This document shows positions 8,543 to 17,219 of a DNA stretch of 64,000 nt, one piece after another. Numbering within the stretch: position 1 is the stretch's first letter; each line of letters opens with the position of its first letter. The stretch covers positions 1-64,000 of the forward strand of contig NZ_JAVREH010000022.1 in assembly GCF_031845305.1 (NCBI RefSeq), given 5' to 3'. Source of the DNA: Jatrophihabitans_A lederbergiae. Its GTDB lineage: Bacteria; Actinomycetota; Actinomycetes; Mycobacteriales; Jatrophihabitantaceae. Made by a program: the position numbers and the translations under genes. The notes under the pieces are model-generated. The model saw only the letters and a program-made list of their open reading frames with translations. It made no database searches and had not been told where the DNA came from.

Positions 8543-9678
8543 GGGAGACGTCAAGTCGCGAGGCGACGCCGAGCAGGGAGACGCTTCGCAGCTTGTCGCC
8601 CAGTTCGCCGGGCCCGACGAACTCCCCCGCGACTGCAGCTGATTCAGGCCCACGGCCCAGGGGCGCGCTGAGGCGCGTTCTGCGCTGGCGCGGCGTGCCG
8701 GCCAGCGGACTGGGCCTGGTCAGCCTCATTCTCGTCGCCGTCATCCAGCCGGGATTCCTGACCGCGAGTCAGCTCACCCCATTCTTCGCGGCGTACGGCC
8801 CTGTCGCGATCATCGCGGTGGGCGTCGCGTTCACCCTGCTGGTCGGCGGCATCGATCTGTCGGTCGGGCCGGTGATGGGTGTCTGCGCCATCATGACCGT
8901 GCTCTTGTCCAGCGTCGGCACGCACTTCCTGTCCGCTGGGCCGTCCGGGGCGGCCGCGTTGTGCGCTGACCCTGGTGTGTGCGAACGAGGGCTACCCTTC
9001 GCCCTGGTCGTCGTGATCGTGATTATGGTCGGGGCGGTCTTCGGCCTGCTCAACGGCATTGCGATTTCCGTGTTCCGGTTGCAGCCGCTGGTCGCCACCC
9101 TCGCGATGGGCTTCGGCGCCGCCGGCCTCAGCCTGTACCTGATGCCGCAGCCTGGCGGTCAGATGCCGCAGGGTCCGCTGACCTGGTACAGCGGAGCAGC
9201 GATCATCTCGGTGCCGCTCGAGCTTCTCGTGCTCTATGTCGTCCTCGCCGCGATACTCATGCGAACGCCACTCGGCGTCCGCATGCGCGCCGTCGGAAGC
9301 CACCGCTGGAAGGCATTCACCTCCGGTATCGCCGTCAACCGCATCAGCATGGCAGCCTACGTGGCATCAGGGACCTCGGCGGCCGTCGCTGGCGTGCTGC
9401 TCACCCTCAACTCGGGATCAGCCGATCCGAGCATCGGGGTGGAGTACACCCTTACCGCAGTCGCGGGCGCTGTCCTCGGCGGAACGGCCCTACGCGGCGG
9501 CTGGGCCGATCCATTCGGTCCGGCGATCGGCGTGCTCACCCTCGGTTTGCTCTCCGAGCTCGTGACCGTGGCGAAAGTGCCGACCTATTACGCCCAGCTC
9601 ACAACCGGGATCATCATTCTTGGCGGCCTTACCGTAACCCAGGTACTGCTGCGGCGATCGAACAGGACGACATCATGA
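8539..9678 (+). CDS. ABC importer permease (RbsC-like), first subunit
   Basis: This 379-residue integral membrane protein has the hydrophobic pattern of ribose-type permeases, about eight to ten segments, and contains GGIDLSVGPVMGVCAIM, the conserved loop that contacts the ATPase in this family (usually GGIDLSVG). The first 45 residues are a polar Ser/Pro/Thr/Arg cytoplasmic extension. It is coupled to the ATPase gene by an ATGA overlap and to the next permease by another. Two different permeases imply a heterodimeric membrane channel. It would carry the same unknown substrate as the binding lipoprotein. Confidence 0.88.
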   Translation: MRETSSREATPSRETLRSLSPSSPGPTNSPATAADSGPRPRGALRRVLRWRGVPASGLGLVSLILVAVIQPGFLTASQLTPFFAAYGPVAIIAVGVAFTLLVGGIDLSVGPVMGVCAIMTVLLSSVGTHFLSAGPSGAAALCADPGVCERGLPFALVVVIVIMVGAVFGLLNGIAISVFRLQPLVATLAMGFGAAGLSLYLMPQPGGQMPQGPLTWYSGAAIISVPLELLVLYVVLAAILMRTPLGVRMRAVGSHRWKAFTSGIAVNRISMAAYVASGTSAAVAGVLLTLNSGSADPSIGVEYTLTAVAGAVLGGTALRGGWADPFGPAIGVLTLGLLSELVTVAKVPTYYAQLTTGIIILGGLTVTQVLLRRSNRTTS

Positions 9679-10691
9679 CGCAGCTCGATGAAACGCAACC
9701 GGCTTCGGTCATCGAGGCACCGAGGCACCGAGGCCTCGACCTCCGCGCGGTGACCCAGTCACGGCCATGGCTTCCCGCTCTGGTGACGGCGGTCATCCTG
9801 CTCGTCGTGGGTCAGGTCCTCTCCCCCGGCTTTGCCTCCTGGAACGGCCTGAACCAGGTGCTCGCCGCCGCAGCGATCCTCGCCATCGCCAGCTGTGGCC
9901 AGACCCTGGTCATGATCTCCGGCGACTACGGCATCGACCTCTCGGTCGGGCAAGTCATGTCACTCACGGCGATCGCGGGCTACATGTCGATGAGGGGCGG
10001 CTCTGACTACCTTGCCGTGGGCCTCCTGGTCGCGGTCCTCGTCGGTGGTTTGCTTGGTGCGCTGAGTGGAGTGCTGGTCTCCTGGATTCGGTTGCCTGCG
10101 TTGGTAGTCACGCTCGGCACGATGGTCGTCGCGCAAGGCATCCAGATGGTTCTCGCGTCAAACGGAACTCCCGCAGGATCAGTGCCCCCACTGCTCAACA
10201 AGCTGACAACGTCCAGCGTGCTGGGCATCAAGTGGGTCACGCTGCTCGCGGTGGTATTCGTCGTCGCGATGACGCTGCTGACTCGCCGAACGCGCTTCGG
10301 CCGCATGCTGTACTTCGTCGGGAGCAACCGTGAGGCGGCCCGCCTGAGCGGCCTTCCGGTGCGATCCATCGTGCTGCTGACCTTTGTCATCGCCGGTGTC
10401 TGCAGCGGCTTCGCGGGCCTGCTGCTGCTCAGCTATGCCGGCCAAGCAAACCTCGATCTCGGCTCGGGCTACCTCGTTCTCAGCATCGCCGCGACCGTGA
10501 TCGGCGGAACGTCGTTGGCCGGCGGGGAAGGATCGATCAGCGGTGCCGCCACCGGAGCGATCGCCTTCATCGTGATCAACACGCTCATGCTGACCCTGGG
10601 AGTGTCCGACGCCCTGCGCCAAGCGGTCGTGGGGCTTCTGCTGCTGGTGCTGCTCGGGTTCAACGCACGCACCCCGAGACTCCGCCAGTAG
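9675..10691 (+). CDS. ABC importer permease (RbsC-like), second subunit
   Basis: This is the second permease of the importer, 338 residues from the ATG at 9675, which overlaps the upstream stop (ATGA). Family landmarks are ISGDYGIDLSVGQVMSLTAI, RTRFGRMLYFVGSNREAARL and TVIGGTSLAGGEGSISGAATG. It is homologous to but clearly distinct from the first permease, so the pair forms a heterodimer. The frame is open far upstream inside the first permease gene, but that extension is an overlap artefact. A strong hairpin 13 bp after the stop ends the operon. Confidence 0.9.
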   Translation: MTQLDETQPASVIEAPRHRGLDLRAVTQSRPWLPALVTAVILLVVGQVLSPGFASWNGLNQVLAAAAILAIASCGQTLVMISGDYGIDLSVGQVMSLTAIAGYMSMRGGSDYLAVGLLVAVLVGGLLGALSGVLVSWIRLPALVVTLGTMVVAQGIQMVLASNGTPAGSVPPLLNKLTTSSVLGIKWVTLLAVVFVVAMTLLTRRTRFGRMLYFVGSNREAARLSGLPVRSIVLLTFVIAGVCSGFAGLLLLSYAGQANLDLGSGYLVLSIAATVIGGTSLAGGEGSISGAATGAIAFIVINTLMLTLGVSDALRQAVVGLLLLVLLGFNARTPRLRQ

Positions 10692-10703
10692 CCACACACG
10701 TCG

Positions 10704-10742
10704 CAACGGTGTCGGGGACGAGGCTCCTTCCCGACACCATTG
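10704..10742. terminator. hairpin between convergent permease and GntR genes
   Basis: GGTGTCGGG at 10708-10716 pairs perfectly with CCCGACACC at 10730-10738 over a 13-nt loop, and flanking bases extend the stem with one mismatch. It lies between the stop of the importer operon (10691) and the stop of the convergent GntR gene (10768), so it probably terminates from both sides. There is no T-tract, which is usual for actinobacterial terminators. Confidence 0.6.
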
Positions 10743-10767
10743 CGGCAGTCCGCCGCCCCTGCAGCCG

Positions 10768-11457
10768 TCACACGTCGAAGACACCCCGTGCACTCAAGTG
10801 CTCCAGCAACAATCGACCGATGTGATGAATGTGCTCCTCCATGGCATGACGGCATGCCTGCGAGTCTCCAGATCGCAACGCCTCCAATATCGGCGCGTGG
10901 TCGTGAGCCGACGCATCGGCCCACCCCTCGATCTGTGCGAAGAATCCCAGCGGCACGTAGCGCACCGTCTGCTGCAACAAGGTCGTCAGCTTCGCCGAAC
11001 CTGAAGCCGTATTGATACTGCGATGAATTTCGTGATTCAGCCGATCGACCCGCTCGGCATCGCCGGCATCCGCGGCGACCTGCAAATCGCCCTGGAGTGC
11101 CTCCAGGCGATCGACAGCCGGGGTATCGATGGCTTCGGCCGCTCGAGCGGCCAACTCGCCTGCAATGTGTGCCTGAACACCGTAGAGATCCTTGACGTCC
11201 TGTCGTGTGAACGGCACGAGGCGGAAGCCCCGCCGAGGCTCCCACTGCACCGTGCCTTCGGCATGAAGAATCATCAGCGCCTCGCGGACAGGCGTTTGAC
11301 TCACGCCGAGGGTGTCGGCAAGCCACTCAGTCCGGAGATAGCCCGCCTTGTATTCGCCGACCATGATCGACTCGCGGATCTGCTCAGCGACAGATTCGCT
11401 CAACTGTCTGTGCCGGCCGGCTAGCTTCTTTGGTGAAGCGGTCGTTATCTGATCCAT
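10768..11457 (-). CDS. GntR-family (FadR/FCD subfamily) transcriptional regulator
   Basis: This 229-residue regulator has an N-terminal winged helix (about residues 18-82: LSESVAEQIRESIMVGEYKA, then LADTLGVSQTPVREALMILH) and a C-terminal FCD ligand-binding domain with conserved His residues in RLNHEIHRSINTASG and the later helix AMEEHIHHIGRLL. FCD regulators usually repress catabolic operons and are released by an acidic metabolite bound to a metal in the FCD pocket. It is the only transcription factor within the 4-24 kb catabolic cluster. That makes it the prime candidate to bind the shared palindromic operator, whose core TTCTATAGAA has the ten-base dyad size seen for FCD regulators. This link is inference. 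Confidence 0.88.
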   Translation of the reverse strand: MDQITTASPKKLAGRHRQLSESVAEQIRESIMVGEYKAGYLRTEWLADTLGVSQTPVREALMILHAEGTVQWEPRRGFRLVPFTRQDVKDLYGVQAHIAGELAARAAEAIDTPAVDRLEALQGDLQVAADAGDAERVDRLNHEIHRSINTASGSAKLTTLLQQTVRYVPLGFFAQIEGWADASAHDHAPILEALRSGDSQACRHAMEEHIHHIGRLLLEHLSARGVFDV

Positions 11458-11579
11458 CCGAAGGCCACATTTCGACGAGGGTAAGGGACTTACACCATTC
11501 TCTCCCGTGAGGGCGGTTTTCTCGGCAACAGCCCCAACTGCCGCAACAGGTAGTATATATTGTGCAGAAGGAGCTTAGA

Positions 11580-12068
11580 GTGAGCGGAGCAGATATGTCA
11601 TCAGCCAGTCCCGCACCGCCACGTCGGACCGACCGGGTCAGCGACCTCCCCGGCGCGATGGAATACCACCGCACGATCAGCATCGCCGATATCCATGCGT
11701 TCTGCGCGGCGACGGGAGACGACAACCGCATCCACCTCGACACCAGTTACGCCCACGCTGCTGGCCTGGATGAGCGCATCGCTCACGGCATCTTGATCCA
11801 AGGCCTGATGTCCACCGCGTGCACGAGATGGGCTCAGCGAGAAGGGCTGACGATCCTCTCGGGCGGTTGGGACCGTGTCCGTTTCATCCGCCCTGCGGTG
11901 ATAGGCGACACCATCAGCGTCGCCTATGCCCTCCAGGATCCGACGGATCAAGGCAAGCGCCGTCTCGCAACAGCAGACGCTTGGAATGACCGCGGCGAGC
12001 TCGTCGGCATCGGGACGCACATCCTGCACGTTCTTACTCCTGGTACGTCTCAGGCCGGCGCCGGATAG
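11580..12068 (+). CDS. MaoC-like (R)-specific enoyl-CoA hydratase/dehydratase
   Basis: This 162-residue single hot-dog-fold enzyme should add water to, or remove it from, an acyl-CoA. The hydratase-2 motif is complete: ATGDDNRIHLD carries the catalytic Asp and His, and ERIAHGILIQG follows as usual. I choose GTG 11580, preceded at six bases by AAGGAG (11568-11573). An internal ATG at 11595 is an alternative, and the GTG at 11562 would lie before the ribosome binding site. It diverges from the GntR gene. An AT-rich element, TAGTATATATTGTG at 11551-11564, resembles the cluster operator only weakly. It is followed by an acyl-CoA ligase gene, with which it may act in sequence. Confidence 0.85.
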   Translation: MSGADMSSASPAPPRRTDRVSDLPGAMEYHRTISIADIHAFCAATGDDNRIHLDTSYAHAAGLDERIAHGILIQGLMSTACTRWAQREGLTILSGGWDRVRFIRPAVIGDTISVAYALQDPTDQGKRRLATADAWNDRGELVGIGTHILHVLTPGTSQAGAG

Positions 12069-12102
12069 GGCTTGTGTCGGGGAGATTTCCAGTGCATGCT
12101 CT

Positions 12103-12115
12103 GAACATTCTATAT
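12103..12115 (+). promoter_or_regulatory. weak copy of the cluster operator
   Basis: The 13-mer GAACATTCTATAT matches 10 of 13 positions of CAATATTCTATAG, including the whole ATTCTATA core. It lies 27 nt before the start of the second ligase gene, so a bound protein would interfere with transcription of the ligase/oxidoreductase pair. Confidence is limited because the flanks deviate. Confidence 0.45.
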
Positions 12116-12141
12116 TCTCGACCGTTAGAGGGTGTTCCTTC

Positions 12142-13710
12142 ATGAGTCACACGGAGCTGCACCACCGCGGCACGACCTACGGCCAGATCCTGTTCGATGC
12201 ACTGTCCCGGCGAGGCGACGAGGTCGCGTTCATCGACCAGGACGACACAGAAATGACGTACCGCGAGGCTCTCGACCTGTTCTGCAGGTTCCGCGCGGTT
12301 CTGCGCGACGTCGGCATTCGCCGTGGGAGCGCGATCGGGATGCTGTCCACGAACCGCACGGACGCTTGGTTGGCCCAGTGGGCCGGCCCAGCGAACGGCG
12401 CGCGGTACACACCGATGCATCCGTACGCGTCCTACGACGATCATCTCTACATCGCAGCGGATGCCGAGCTGAGCGTGCTGATCGTCGACCCGCTACACCA
12501 CCTGGATCGCGGCCGCCAGCTATCGAAGGACCTCCCCGATGTCACGGTCCTGACCCTGGGGCCTGCTGACTACGGCCGAGACCTGCTCGCGCTGGCGCAG
12601 GACGCTGAGCCCCTGAAGGACTTCGATCCCGAGCTCGACCCCGAAGACCTGGCGATGGTCATCTACACCGGCGGTACGACTGGGCGGTCCAAGGGCGTCA
12701 TGCAGACCCACCGCGCGATCATCGCCAATCACACACTTCAGCTCGCTGAATGGCCCATACCGGCAAAGCCTCGTTTCCTGGCGCTCGCCCCGTACAGTCA
12801 CGCGACTGGCTGGTTCCCGCTCGGCGTGCTGTGGCGTGGCGGAACGGTCATCATGCGCAACGGCTTCTCGGTCGACGGCTTCATCGACGCCGTGGAGCGG
12901 CTCAAGGCGAACATGACGTTTGCCGTTCCGACGATGGTGTATGCGTTGCTCGATGAGCCCAGGCTCACCGAGCACGACCTGAGTTCGCTGGAACTGCTCA
13001 TCTACGGCGCCGCGCCGATGTCTGTCCCCCGGCTGCGGCAGGGAATCGCCATGTTCGGGCCGATCTTCCTCCAGCTGTATGGGCAGTCCGAGGCGCCGAA
13101 CGTCGTCACCACGCTCATGCCTGAGGACCACGATCTGGACGACGAGCTGCGCTTGAGCTCGTGCGGCCGTCCGGCTCCTGGCATGACGGTGAAGGTTCTC
13201 GGCACCAACGACGAGATCCTGCCGCCTAACGAGGTCGGGGAGCTGTGCATGCGTGGGCCGCTGGTCATGCAGGGCTATCACAAGAATCCCGAACAGACCG
13301 CGGAAACGATCCGTGACGGCTGGCTGCGCACGGGCGACCTCGCCGTCGTCGACGAGGCAGGCTTTATCCGCCTCGTCGGTCGCGCGAAAGACATGATCAT
13401 CAGCGGCGGCTTCAACGTCTACCCGGCGGAGGTCGAGGCACCCATTCTGATGCACCCGGACGTCGAGGCAGTTGCCGTTGTCGGTCTCCCGGACGATAAG
13501 TGGGGAGAAGCGGTGACCGCTTTCGTCGTGGCCAAGCCGGGACGCGTCCCGAACGTTGACGAGATCATCGCGCTGGTTCGTGAAAGGAAGGGGCCGGTCA
13601 TGGCCCCGAAAGCCGTGTACGTCATCGACCGGATCCCGGTCACGAGCCTTGGCAAGCCGGACAAGAAGGTGCTCCGCGAGTGGCGGCCTGCTGAGCGAGT
13701 CGTCAGCTGA
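12142..13710 (+). CDS. acyl-CoA ligase (AMP-binding), second of the cluster
   Basis: This 522-residue ANL enzyme makes an acyl-CoA from a free acid, ATP and CoA. Visible motifs are the P-loop YTGGTTGRSKGVMQTH, LQLYGQSEAP, the adenylate motif GWLRTGDLAVVDEAGF, the hinge GRAKDMIISGGFNVYPAEVE and the catalytic Lys in VTSLGKPDKK. The overall form resembles fatty-acid or aromatic-acid CoA ligases of actinobacterial catabolic clusters. The ATG at 12142 is chosen because the protein aligns from there; the frame stays open far upstream. It differs in many positions from the ligase at 3987-5609, so the two probably activate different acids, for example the starting compound and an intermediate. Confidence 0.88.
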   Translation: MSHTELHHRGTTYGQILFDALSRRGDEVAFIDQDDTEMTYREALDLFCRFRAVLRDVGIRRGSAIGMLSTNRTDAWLAQWAGPANGARYTPMHPYASYDDHLYIAADAELSVLIVDPLHHLDRGRQLSKDLPDVTVLTLGPADYGRDLLALAQDAEPLKDFDPELDPEDLAMVIYTGGTTGRSKGVMQTHRAIIANHTLQLAEWPIPAKPRFLALAPYSHATGWFPLGVLWRGGTVIMRNGFSVDGFIDAVERLKANMTFAVPTMVYALLDEPRLTEHDLSSLELLIYGAAPMSVPRLRQGIAMFGPIFLQLYGQSEAPNVVTTLMPEDHDLDDELRLSSCGRPAPGMTVKVLGTNDEILPPNEVGELCMRGPLVMQGYHKNPEQTAETIRDGWLRTGDLAVVDEAGFIRLVGRAKDMIISGGFNVYPAEVEAPILMHPDVEAVAVVGLPDDKWGEAVTAFVVAKPGRVPNVDEIIALVRERKGPVMAPKAVYVIDRIPVTSLGKPDKKVLREWRPAERVVS

Positions 13711-13741
13711 TGTCGGCTACCGCCAGGACGCCGGCGGAGCT

Positions 13742-14713
13742 GTGAGGGCCGCCCGCGTTCGCTCGTTCTCAGAGCAGGACCCGGTAGCAGGCCTTCAGAT
13801 AACGGACGTGGCTGCGCCGGTTCCGCCGGATGGTTGGGTCTCTGTTGATGTGCGCGCCTCCGCGCTAAACGGGCATGACCTGTGGTCGCTGCGCGGTGTC
13901 GGGCTGACGGAGGCCGACCTACCGCGAACCTTGGGGTCAGACGCGGCCGGCGTCGTCAGCGGGACAGCTGAGGAGGTCATCATCTATCCCGTGCTCGGCG
14001 AGCACCCTCCCGAGACGACGGAGGCGCTTGACCCGCGTATCGCGCCGCTCCTGTCGGAGCACCACGATGGCACACTGGCACAGAAGGTTGTTGTCCCCCG
14101 GTTCTGTGTTCTGGCGAAGCCGGCGAGCCTGACATTTGAGCAAGCCGCAGCGCTGCCCACGGCCTGGCTTACCGCATATCGCATGCTGTTCGTGCTGTCG
14201 AACACCCGTCCCGGAGACACGGTGCTCGTCCAAGGCGCGACCGGCGGTGTGTCGACCGCGCTCACCATGATGGCGGCGGCTGCTGGAATACGGGTCTGGG
14301 TCACCGGCAGGACAGAACATGCGCGAACGTGGGCGCTGCAGGCAGGCGCCGATGCCGCGTTCGAGCCCGGCGCACGGTTGCCCGAGCGCGTAGACGCCGT
14401 CTTGGAGACAGTGGGTGAAGCGACGTGGGTGCACTCGATGCGCTGCGTTCGTGTCGGTGGCCGTATCGTCGTCGCCGGCGCCACATCGGGGCCGTCGGCC
14501 GACGCGGATTTGCGCCGGGTGTTCTTCCACCAGATCACGGTGGTCGGGGCACGCCTGGGAACGGTGACCGAGATGCGCAAGATGTTGCAGTTTGTAGAGC
14601 GGGCCGGTCTCATACCTGCGATCGACTCGGTGGTGGAACTCAACGAAGCCGCGGTCGCATTCAAGCGACTGGAGGCCGCCGATCTGCGCGGAAAGCTGAT
14701 CGTGCGCCCCTAG
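13742..14713 (+). CDS. MDR-family NADPH:quinone reductase-like oxidoreductase
   Basis: This 323-residue medium-chain dehydrogenase/reductase carries the N-terminal GroES-like fold (VSVDVRASALNGHDLWSLRG) and a Rossmann domain with VLVQGATGGVSTALTMMAAA as the nucleotide loop. No structural-zinc Cys cluster is present, as in the quinone-reductase or enoyl-reductase branch. It probably reduces an activated double bond, or oxidises an alcohol, using NADP(H). The start is GTG 13742 with GGCGGAG just before it. It follows the second ligase by 31 bp and probably shares its transcript. It ends overlapping the stop of the convergent hydratase gene by four bases. Confidence 0.8.
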   Translation: MRAARVRSFSEQDPVAGLQITDVAAPVPPDGWVSVDVRASALNGHDLWSLRGVGLTEADLPRTLGSDAAGVVSGTAEEVIIYPVLGEHPPETTEALDPRIAPLLSEHHDGTLAQKVVVPRFCVLAKPASLTFEQAAALPTAWLTAYRMLFVLSNTRPGDTVLVQGATGGVSTALTMMAAAAGIRVWVTGRTEHARTWALQAGADAAFEPGARLPERVDAVLETVGEATWVHSMRCVRVGGRIVVAGATSGPSADADLRRVFFHQITVVGARLGTVTEMRKMLQFVERAGLIPAIDSVVELNEAAVAFKRLEAADLRGKLIVRP

Positions 14714-15582
14714 CGAGTGCCCATTGTGGCAACCGGAAAACCCTGCGCGCTCGGCGCTGAAGCACCCGCCATGCCGACGGAGAGGGTGCCTTGCGCGTTC
14801 CGCGCCACGCGGAGAGTCGAGCCAAGAAAGGCCGGCGATGTGAGGCGATAACGGAACTCAGCGACGCGCAGCTGAGCGCGACGCGGCAGCTCAAGCAGGT
14901 AGAGCGCGAGCAATGGTCCGTGAACGACGAGGTTTGGATACCCCTCGACTTCGGTCGTGTAGGGAGCGTCATAGTGGATCCGGTGTGCGTTATAGGTCAG
15001 CGCACTGAAACGGAAGAGTGCCTTCTCATCCGGCTGGAATGCCAGTACGTGCGAGGTATCCAGCTGGGAGTCCCACGCTGCATCATCGTTCGGACGGGCC
15101 CCGTAGCCTCGCGGCTGGCCTTGCTCCTGCTGTCGATAGACAACATGCTCTTCCTCGACCGCGATTACCTGATTGCGATCATCGGTAAAGGTATGACGGA
15201 GCGTCGTGAACAGCATCCGCCCAGTACGCCCGGCCTTTATCTCGACTGAGACCAGTTCGCTCAATCGCTCGTAGCGACTGCCGATGGTGAAGGGCTGCAG
15301 CTGCCGGATGCTGCCACCGGCCATCATGCGTCGCCGGTTCTCGAAGGGTGGTAGGAAATGCCCCGTCGTCGGGTGGCCGTCCTCACCGAGTTCGGATTGC
15401 CGACAGCTGCTGCCGACAGCGACCCAATGCCACAGCAACGGCACTGGGTCCCCGTCCTCAAGATTCAAGTCGGCGTCCAGCAGGTCGGAAAACGCCCGGA
15501 ATGACTCGGCGTGCAGCGTCTTCTGTTCGGTCCGCGCCACCGGCCTCCAGCGCGCCGCCAGGTTATCGAGAGCGTCCTTCAC
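14710..15582 (-). CDS. FAS1-like/MaoC double hot-dog hydratase (mesaconyl/itaconyl-CoA hydratase type)
   Basis: The 290-residue protein has two hot-dog halves: an N-terminal FAS1-like dehydratase domain (LLWHWVAVG, TGHFLPPFENRRRMMAGGSI) and a C-terminal MaoC-like half with the catalytic signature FSALTYNAHRIHYDAPY followed by EGYPNLVVHGPLLALYLLE. This arrangement is typical of mesaconyl-C4-CoA hydratase and the itaconyl-CoA hydratases of Pseudomonas and Yersinia (RipB type). It should hydrate a branched, unsaturated dicarboxylyl-CoA. It is last in a five-gene minus-strand operon and overlaps the preceding crotonase gene by four bases. A CitE-like lyase that could cleave the hydrated product is encoded from the divergent promoter. 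Confidence 0.8.
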   Translation of the reverse strand: MKDALDNLAARWRPVARTEQKTLHAESFRAFSDLLDADLNLEDGDPVPLLWHWVAVGSSCRQSELGEDGHPTTGHFLPPFENRRRMMAGGSIRQLQPFTIGSRYERLSELVSVEIKAGRTGRMLFTTLRHTFTDDRNQVIAVEEEHVVYRQQEQGQPRGYGARPNDDAAWDSQLDTSHVLAFQPDEKALFRFSALTYNAHRIHYDAPYTTEVEGYPNLVVHGPLLALYLLELPRRAQLRVAEFRYRLTSPAFLGSTLRVARNAQGTLSVGMAGASAPSAQGFPVATMGTR

Positions 15583-16388
15583 GGCGCGATGACCAAGGAA
15601 GGAAAGGCAGGCTCACGCTTCTCGAGGAATGCGTGCGCGCCTTCAACGGCGTCGGGATGAGCAAACGCTGCACGCGTGAGCTCAAGCGAATCACGGATAG
15701 CCCGTTCTCCGTCGACGGCGAACACTGCGTCGCGCAGAGCGCGTTTGCACGCCTGTAAGCCGCTCACTGACTGGTGGGCCAGGCGCTGGGCCCAATCGAT
15801 TGCGTAAGGGATCGCTTCTCCTGGCTCGACAACTTTGTTGACTACGCCCCAACGCAGTCCTGTCTCGACGGAAATCGGTTCACCGGTCAAGATCATCTCG
15901 GCCGCCCGTCCACTACCGACGCGGCGGGCCAGCCGAACAGGTCCGCCGCTGCCCGGAAACAGACCGAGCTTTATCTCGGGCAGGCCCACCCGCTGGCCGC
16001 CCTCGGCGACGATTAGGTCGCAGGCCAGGGCGATCTCGAATCCGCCGCCGAACGCGGACCCATTCAGGGCGGCGATCGTCGGCTTGTCCAGATTCGCCAG
16101 AAGTGAGAACGTCTCATTCTCGAAAGCCATCTTGCGTTCGACGACGTCGCCAGCCCTGATGAGCTCGGCGAACTCGGAGATATCTGACCCCGCGCCAAAG
16201 GCCTTGCCACCGTCGGCCGTCATGACGATCGCTCGCACATCCTTTGCGGCGCCGATGTCGATCAGGATGGAATGCAGCTCGCGGGTCATCGCGAGGGTCA
16301 GGGCGTTGACGGGCGGATTCCGTCGAGTGATCACGGCCACCGGGCCGTACCGGTCGACGGAAACAAGTGGTGTAGCAGGCACAGCCAT
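15579..16388 (-). CDS. enoyl-CoA hydratase/isomerase (crotonase family), both Glu present
   Basis: This 269-residue crotonase has both glutamates that activate water in enoyl-CoA hydratases: Glu in GSAFGGGFEIALACD and Glu in VGLPEIKLGLFPGSGG. The oxyanion-hole segment KAFGAGSDI is also present. It should hydrate a trans-2-enoyl-CoA in the cytoplasm. It lies between another crotonase and the FAS1-type hydratase in the aldehyde-dehydrogenase operon and is translationally coupled to the latter through a four-base overlap. The side-chain preference cannot be told from sequence. Confidence 0.87.
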   Translation of the reverse strand: MAVPATPLVSVDRYGPVAVITRRNPPVNALTLAMTRELHSILIDIGAAKDVRAIVMTADGGKAFGAGSDISEFAELIRAGDVVERKMAFENETFSLLANLDKPTIAALNGSAFGGGFEIALACDLIVAEGGQRVGLPEIKLGLFPGSGGPVRLARRVGSGRAAEMILTGEPISVETGLRWGVVNKVVEPGEAIPYAIDWAQRLAHQSVSGLQACKRALRDAVFAVDGERAIRDSLELTRAAFAHPDAVEGAHAFLEKREPAFPSLVIAP

Positions 16389-16427
16389 ACCTCTCCCTGA
16401 GTTCGAGACACGGATGAAACCGAGCGC

Positions 16428-17219
16428 CTACGATGACAAGACGGGCGGCCGCTTGTCGAGGAAGGCGGCGATGGCCTCACGGGTGTCGCTTGTGTCCCCC
16501 AGCCGGCCGATTGTCCGGGCTTCGTCATCCAACTGCGAGTGCAAGTCGGTGATCATCGACCGACGCGTCAGCCGCTTCGTTTCTGAGAGCGTCTCGAATG
16601 GGATGCGGGCCATCCCGGCCACGATGTCGGCAATCGTTGACTCCAACGATTCCTCCGCAGTCACCCGCGAGATCATGCCGAGGCGCAAAGCTTCCTCGGC
16701 GCTGACTCGACGATTCGTGAGCAGCAAATCGAGCGCGATCGGCAGGCCAGCGAGACGCGGAAGATACCAACTAACGGCACAGTCAGGTGACAGGCCGCTG
16801 CCGGTGTAGCCCATCCTGAACACGGCCGTCTCCGCCATGACCGAGATGTCGGCTGCCAGGACGAGGCCGACGGCTCCACCACCGACGGATCCCTGCACAG
16901 CGCACACCACCGGCTGCCGAGCATTGTTCATGAGTTCGATGGTCTCGTGGATCGGGCGCGCGACGACGTCGTTGAGGTTGGCACCCATCGGGGCGGATCG
17001 GAATGCCTTCAGGTCGCCGCCGACGGAGAAGATGCTCCCTTCGGATCGGAGCACGATCACCCGAACGCCTGGTGCGTTGCACACCGACTCCATGCCGTCG
17101 CGCATTTCGGTCGCCAAACCGAGGCTGAGCGCGTTGCGCGTCGCGGCGCTGGCGAGGACGACCTCAGCGACGCCGTCGTTGACGGTTACTCGAACGGCGG
17201 AGTCGTCACGGTCCAACAT
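16428..17219 (-). CDS. crotonase-family enzyme lacking hydratase glutamates, PaaG/isomerase-like
   Basis: This 263-residue crotonase has the usual fold (IFSVGGDLKAF, QGSVGGGAVGLVLAADISV), but the first catalytic Glu is replaced in GGGAVGL and the second is absent. The segment GLSPDCAVSWYLPRLAG instead resembles the PaaG-type isomerases, where an Asp in this loop (GLVPDSGG) is the base. I therefore expect double-bond isomerisation or another enolate chemistry and not simple hydration. It overlaps the CoA-transferase gene by 14 bases and lies 39 bp upstream of the second crotonase in the same operon. Confidence 0.82.
   Translation of the reverse strand: MLDRDDSAVRVTVNDGVAEVVLASAATRNALSLGLATEMRDGMESVCNAPGVRVIVLRSEGSIFSVGGDLKAFRSAPMGANLNDVVARPIHETIELMNNARQPVVCAVQGSVGGGAVGLVLAADISVMAETAVFRMGYTGSGLSPDCAVSWYLPRLAGLPIALDLLLTNRRVSAEEALRLGMISRVTAEESLESTIADIVAGMARIPFETLSETKRLTRRSMITDLHSQLDDEARTIGRLGDTSDTREAIAAFLDKRPPVLSS

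Noticed and set aside
8979..9674. N-terminal extension of the second importer permease
   Set aside because: The frame overlaps the first permease gene in another phase and has no membrane segments; ATG 9675 has the standard four-base overlap.
11551..11564. Further copy of the catabolic operator before the MaoC gene
   Set aside because: Only about 8 of 13 positions agree, mostly simple AT alternation, so I do not count it as a member of the motif set.
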